DNA of 64,000 nucleotides from Halichondria panicea (Eukaryota; Porifera; Demospongiae; Suberitida; Halichondriidae). Within the stretch, counting starts at the first letter, position 1. The number at the start of each line of letters is the position of its first letter. Of this stretch, positions 61,901 through 64,000 are shown one piece after another. The DNA lies in the NCBI RefSeq assembly GCF_963675165.1, contig NC_087382.1, positions 4,937,963 to 5,001,962 on the forward strand. The letters are read 5' to 3'. Both the position numbers and the translations under genes were made by a program. A model generated the notes under the pieces. That model saw only the letters and a list, made by a program, of their open reading frames with translations. It did not search any database and was not told the DNA's origin.

Positions 61901-63607
61901 CTCTATTGGATAGTGAACAAAGAGTGTACTCTCTCTCAGAAACACACCTCCTCCAACAGTAGCTATATTGTTAGAAATGACCACTCCTTCTGCATTGATA
62001 TAGATTTGACTCTGAACTGCTCTGATGGCTCCACCCTGCACACCACGATTGTTACTGAGAGTTGTGGGTCCATTAAACTCCACTCGACTGCTTAGAGCAT
62101 ACACAGGGTTTACATTATTGCTAACGTTGTTAACTCCCGTAAATGACAAATTAGAATGCACTACGTAAATGCTATTTTCACCCTCTAAATTGTCAAAATT
62201 TAATCTGCTTGTATTAGTAATTATCAAAGTTGAGATAGCAACCGCAATCACTTCATCTTGTTGGGTGGCTCTGTTGTTTGTGAGCACAGAGTCGGAAATG
62301 ATCACAGTGCCATCAGCAACAAAAAACACTCCACCAACATCAGCACTGTTATTTTTAAACATAACTTTGGAGATAGATGTAGTTCCAGTATATACCAAAA
62401 TCGCTCCACCAGAGGGTGCCTTGTTGTTTGTTAGCTCGCTATTGGATATGAGTAACTCTCCATTCAAAACCAAAATTGCTCCACCTGATCTTTCAGCACT
62501 GTTGTACGCTAGCTCACTGTCGGAGATTGAGACACTCCCAAACCAGATGTTAATTGCTCCACCATCAGATATAGCACTATTGTTTAGTAGCGCACAGTTG
62601 GAAATGAACCAACTATTTCTTAAGATGCTAATTGCTCCACCAAATTGAGCAATATTATCCATAAAGTTACAGAAACTGATTGAAACAACGTGTGCAAAAA
62701 AATCAATCGCTCCACCACTTTCAAGAGCGATATTATTTGTAAAGTTGCACAAACTGATTGAAACATTAACTGACAAACATAACATACAATTAATTGCTCC
62801 ACCATTATAATAAGCGCTATTATTTGCAAAGTTGCATAAACTGATAGTCACATTTTCAGAGGACAAAAGCACTGCTCCACCATATGCACCAATATTGGAA
62901 TCAAACCTTGAATTCTTAATAACAGTTTGATTAGATCGAATCTGCACTGCCCCACCATATGCAGCAATATTGGAATCAAACCTTGAATTATTAATAACAG
63001 TTTGATAAGATACAATTTTCACTGCACCACCATTGTTACTGAAGAAGTCACTATTTTCAATGTACACAGTATCAGCATCAATAATCAATGCTCTGTTTAT
63101 AGTGTTGTTCACAAAGAGAACTTGTTCAATTCTCACAGTTACCGTACGAATGCCTGTGATCAAGAGTATACAAGCTTCCAACTTTAGCAATTGTATGTCT
63201 ACCAAGTAGCATTCAACGATAAATATGAAGCCGGAACTACTTTCATCACTTGCTCTAGTGAAATGCAAATCTTCAATACTCAATGCACTGGTATTGAACA
63301 GCACTACACCAGTTTTGGTCAAATTGATAGTGGCATTTTGGCCAGCAATAATCACTTCTCTGAAATTACGAATGTGAAGTAGTTCATGATCACTTAATAT
63401 ATTATGATCTCCAGGTAGAAAGCTCAAGGTGAGATTATCTCCACCAGACAATAGGTCTGTTTGAACAAGCTGCTCGAGAGTGAAACAAGTTCCATTTTGA
63501 TAGTCACGACACAAATCGGTTGAATCCACTGGCACAATGTGATAGTGCTCACTCCTGGTAACAGTAGCTAGAGTCAGTAGCAGGAGCAGCACCAGCCAGG
63601 TGTGCAT
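58997..63607 (-). CDS. Large membrane protein: right-handed beta-helix repeats, Cys-rich segment, multi-pass C-terminus
   Basis: One uninterrupted frame of 1,536 residues. It starts with a clear signal peptide (MHTWLVLLLLLTLATVTRS). Residues about 60-750 are repeats of about 22-30 residues of the type NSAxxxGGAIxxxxxxVSISxCxFxNN, as in parallel beta-helix/chlamydial Pmp-like domains; this region has many N-glycosylation sequons. A Cys-rich stretch follows (CECPIGLQP, CKCDCD, GVLCGECEPGLSLVLG, CELCSN). Then come about eight hydrophobic spans beginning YLLLLLPFALAGIVLVAFIL, and a charged, Pro-rich cytoplasmic tail of about 120 residues (PPYTDG, a WW/PY-like motif). This architecture is known to me as a lineage-expanded family in sponges and cnidarians with unknown function. 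A cell-surface recognition role is inference. The 3' flank shows no AATAAA close to the stop. Confidence 0.9.
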   Translation of the reverse strand: MHTWLVLLLLLTLATVTRSEHYHIVPVDSTDLCRDYQNGTCFTLEQLVQTDLLSGGDNLTLSFLPGDHNILSDHELLHIRNFREVIIAGQNATINLTKTGVVLFNTSALSIEDLHFTRASDESSSGFIFIVECYLVDIQLLKLEACILLITGIRTVTVRIEQVLFVNNTINRALIIDADTVYIENSDFFSNNGGAVKIVSYQTVINNSRFDSNIAAYGGAVQIRSNQTVIKNSRFDSNIGAYGGAVLLSSENVTISLCNFANNSAYYNGGAINCMLCLSVNVSISLCNFTNNIALESGGAIDFFAHVVSISFCNFMDNIAQFGGAISILRNSWFISNCALLNNSAISDGGAINIWFGSVSISDSELAYNSAERSGGAILVLNGELLISNSELTNNKAPSGGAILVYTGTTSISKVMFKNNSADVGGVFFVADGTVIISDSVLTNNRATQQDEVIAVAISTLIITNTSRLNFDNLEGENSIYVVHSNLSFTGVNNVSNNVNPVYALSSRVEFNGPTTLSNNRGVQGGAIRAVQSQIYINAEGVVISNNIATVGGGVFLRESTLFVHYPIEISHNKAQNGGGIYAYSSEIKFDSKVTTGCIFNRQFVLCTCSEMEPVVLFESIIDRNDAQNGGGIYAVASNIKAFSHAHVHIQSNSANNSGGGIYLQQSSKIYILKQDMELELGKKLVKLEIYNNTAQYGGGIFVADSTESGVCRGEDVTAAQDLPQTECFIQTLNLYGFDINFIKIVRNLLSGLPSSPEERKCLISTSINHRNTFLTNNTATQSGADIYGGLLDRCTVDVSAEFSSSDNGFEYLNNTVRYSLIASKAVRVKLCNTTKQTISVRKGQAFTISVMAVDQAGNPMNNAIIHSSVITESSRVDRLKEGQAQQKVGYQCTELEYNVFSQDSSAQVELYAEGPCNNLGISRQVLNIYFLKCECPIGLQPIMSSIECKCDCDPVLQQEYQITNCSEENGTIKLESNNNIWIGVTNTTNGTGYVVSNCTFDYCVLKPVNISLSNPDEQCAYNRSGVLCGECEPGLSLVLGTSRCELCSNSYLLLLLPFALAGIVLVAFILVFNITVATGTIHGLIFYTNILAANQPIFIPFHNALTVFISWVNLDLGIETCFYNGMNAQAKVLLQIVFPAYLFLLMFLIIILSKYFDSFAKLLSNRNPVAALGTLVLLSYSKLLRFIIAALQYRVLDYPEGATKVLDFPSNSSDIVWVYDGNVQYFSPDHVPRFVFSSIILIAGILFTVVLFFGQWFSRCSKWKLMKWTKNTKYNGFMDAYHAPFTPKHRYWVGLLLFSLIAHNLITALALDTSLPVLSAGVLSVGLISWKLLNNRLYKNTFRDSLETLYLLNIVCLAFGTFYVKDTKKDQSALANTSMAISFIIFAITLCYHFYEFVLKKSNTWLKVEDTIRNLRAGAADIRLRQANNDHEMYQLVADENDNDELFEIVEDYEQRDPVDPPYTDGAMEEADPDRYITPPIIRPATRPDQLREPALDVLAPLTTEDYRRLAPPPRQDNAPKEVTHTVIDIVKEQH

Positions 63608-64000
63608 GTTCTTTCCAATACTATAAGATTACAAGCATATTTAATTTACAATGCAGTATCGATATACTAGTGCTATTGCTGTTTCTTTTGATACTAACAC
63701 TTAAAACAGGTACTGTCTACAACATCTATATATAGAGGTATAGAACATGTGGAAAAGATAATGGTCACCAGAAATTTAAGAATCATGCATGCAGTTTCTT
63801 TTCACGAGACAATCTTTAGTTAATAACGGCCAGCTTTGTACCCACATGCTGTGGTATACAGTTGATAAAAGCGATTTAACTCAAATAAAATTCCTGATAC
63901 TACCAGTACCACAGTTATAAGCAGTCACTTAATTCCCTATAAGTTATTCTAGTAAACTTGCAATCTTCCTCTGGGAGGGTAACTTGGCTGTAACTACAAC
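63608..64000. other. 5' flank of the beta-helix gene
   Basis: No further coding sequence is visible. This is expected to contain the promoter and 5' untranslated region of the minus-strand gene; no clear TATA box near a fixed distance was identified. Confidence 0.4.

Overview
The window is genomic DNA from an animal. It is AT-rich, with GT-AG introns mostly 50 bp to 6 kb long, metazoan multidomain signalling proteins, CA/GT microsatellites and many short inverted-repeat transposons. The mix of a Trio/Kalirin-type RhoGEF, Roc-like GTPase/death-domain proteins, a cathepsin L cluster and a beta-helix/multi-membrane-pass receptor-like protein, plus frequent TACATGTA words, suggests a demosponge (Amphimedon-like). 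That assignment is inference; no ribosomal or mitochondrial marker is present.

Layout. (1) 1-1.6 kb: two exons of a minus-strand secreted protein running off the left edge. (2) 3.1-16.4 kb, plus strand: spectrin repeat, DH1 and PH1 of a Trio-like protein, ending in its own stop codon and AATAAA. (3) Inside one 6.2 kb intron of that gene, on the opposite strand: two intact cathepsin L genes, two broken 3' fragments and one orphan promoter. (4) 16.7-30.7 kb, plus strand: a separate start codon opens a gene for SH3-DH2-PH2-SH3-Ig-FN3-kinase, the C-terminal half of Trio/Kalirin. One of its introns holds two identical tRNA-Lys(UUU) genes and a decayed third copy. (5) 33.4-42.9 kb (plus) and 45.0-56.0 kb (minus): a convergent inverted pair of paralogues encoding PH-[SH2]-DH-PH-Roc/COR-like GTPase-Ig-two death domains. 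Their DH-PH exons match the DH2-PH2 exons of the neighbouring Trio-like gene in sequence and intron phase. The minus copy is open throughout and carries an SH2 domain. The plus copy lacks SH2 and has a one-base frameshift in the GTPase/COR exon. (6) 59.0-63.6 kb, minus strand: a single-exon 1,536-residue secreted/membrane protein with right-handed beta-helix repeats, a Cys-rich segment and about eight membrane spans.

How the genes relate. The two Trio-like halves are expected to activate Rho-family GTPases. The inverted pair seems to have captured the second GEF cassette, lost the conserved DH core (LIKPVQR-type) motif, and joined it to a Roc/COR-like GTPase and death domains. This suggests a signalling scaffold that has traded GEF catalysis for innate-immune or cell-death-type assembly. 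The cathepsins and the beta-helix protein have no evident functional link to the GEFs.

All splice structures were read by eye from splice-site consensus, frame continuity and protein family resemblance. The three complete multi-exon models (second Trio-like gene, minus-strand GTPase gene, cathepsins) sum to exact multiples of three, which supports them. No database search was possible.
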